Positions 5,971 to 6,103 of a stretch of DNA of 6,103 nucleotides are shown here, one piece after another. Position numbers and translations under genes: made by a program. The DNA is from Candidatus Nanopelagicales bacterium (GTDB lineage: Bacteria > Actinomycetota > Actinomycetes > Nanopelagicales > Nanopelagicaceae): contig JAURJF010000054.1 of NCBI GenBank assembly GCA_030832365.1, positions 1 to 6,103 on the forward strand. Reading direction: 5' to 3'. The first letter of the stretch is position 1. The number at the start of each line of letters is the position of its first letter. The notes below the pieces were generated by a model that did not search any database, had not been told where the DNA came from, and worked only from the letters and a program-made list of their open reading frames with translations.

Positions 5971-6103
5971 TTTAGAAGCTGCTGAGGCATCAAGTGGAGA
6001 TTCGATATAAAAGTGGGCAACAGCGCTTGATCGAGCTTGCACTACCGTGTTATCTCTAGCTAAGACTTCAAGTGCTGATCTAAGCCCTGCTGGGTTTCTA
6101 GTA
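5896..6103 (-). CDS. C-terminal end of an M48 (HtpX-like) metallopeptidase, cut by the window edge
   Basis: On the minus strand a frame is open from 6102 to a TAG at 5896-5898, giving 68 residues and running off the window, so no start codon is visible. It opens with TRNPAGLRSALEVLARD, passes through VAHFYIESPLD and closes with KLFATHPPIQERIETLRKLE. This pattern (TRNPxGLxxAL, AHxxIxxPL, LFxTHPPxxERIxxLRxLE) is the C-terminal signature of actinobacterial M48/HtpX membrane-associated zinc peptidases, which degrade damaged membrane proteins. The HExxH zinc site and membrane helices would lie beyond the right edge. It is convergent with the DapB-like gene and overlaps it by 75 bases, codon against codon. 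Assignment rests on the tail motif alone, but that motif is distinctive. Confidence 0.82.
   Translation of the reverse strand, partial: TRNPAGLRSALEVLARDNTVVQARSSAVAHFYIESPLDASAASKLFATHPPIQERIETLRKLEANPLS

Noticed and set aside
5838..6020. 60-codon minus-strand frame near the right edge
   Set aside because: It competes with the peptidase frame on the same strand, which has a clear conserved tail; this one shows no family motif.

Overview
The window looks like chromosome from an AT-leaning actinobacterium. The freshwater acI / Nanopelagicales group is a plausible home. This is inferred from the actinobacterial look of the histidine kinase and M48 protease sequences, the modest GC content judged by eye, tight gene packing and apparent leaderless promoters. 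No 16S or other decisive marker is present. No mobile element, CRISPR array, tRNA or rRNA was seen.

Layout: positions 1-1458 hold a membrane-bound sensor histidine kinase whose start lies before the window. After 24 bases comes a tightly packed sulfur cassette on the same strand: cysD (1483-2388), a cysN-cysC fusion (2388-4223, sharing one base with cysD) and a TauE/SafE-family membrane transporter (4220-4975, overlapping cysNC by four bases). An 86-base intergenic gap follows, with a small repeat, a palindrome and a convincing promoter. It leads into a divergent DapB-like reductase (5062-5970). From the right edge, a minus-strand gene enters. Only the last 68 codons of an M48/HtpX-like peptidase are visible, and its 3' end overlaps the 3' end of the DapB-like gene by 75 bases.

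How they work together: CysD and the GTPase half of CysNC form ATP sulfurylase, which makes APS from sulfate and ATP. The APS kinase half phosphorylates APS to PAPS. The TauE/SafE protein probably moves a sulfur oxyanion (sulfate in, or sulfite or another sulfonate-derived anion out). No PAPS/APS reductase or sulfite reductase is in the window, so whether the PAPS feeds assimilation or sulfation cannot be decided here. The kinase, the DapB-like protein and the peptidase have no visible mechanistic tie to sulfur.

The most notable points are the codon-register antisense overlap of the DapB-like and peptidase 3' ends, the altered active-site motifs and C-terminal tail of the DapB-like protein, and the promoter that places its transcription start on the ATG. 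I did not find a clearly new multi-gene system.
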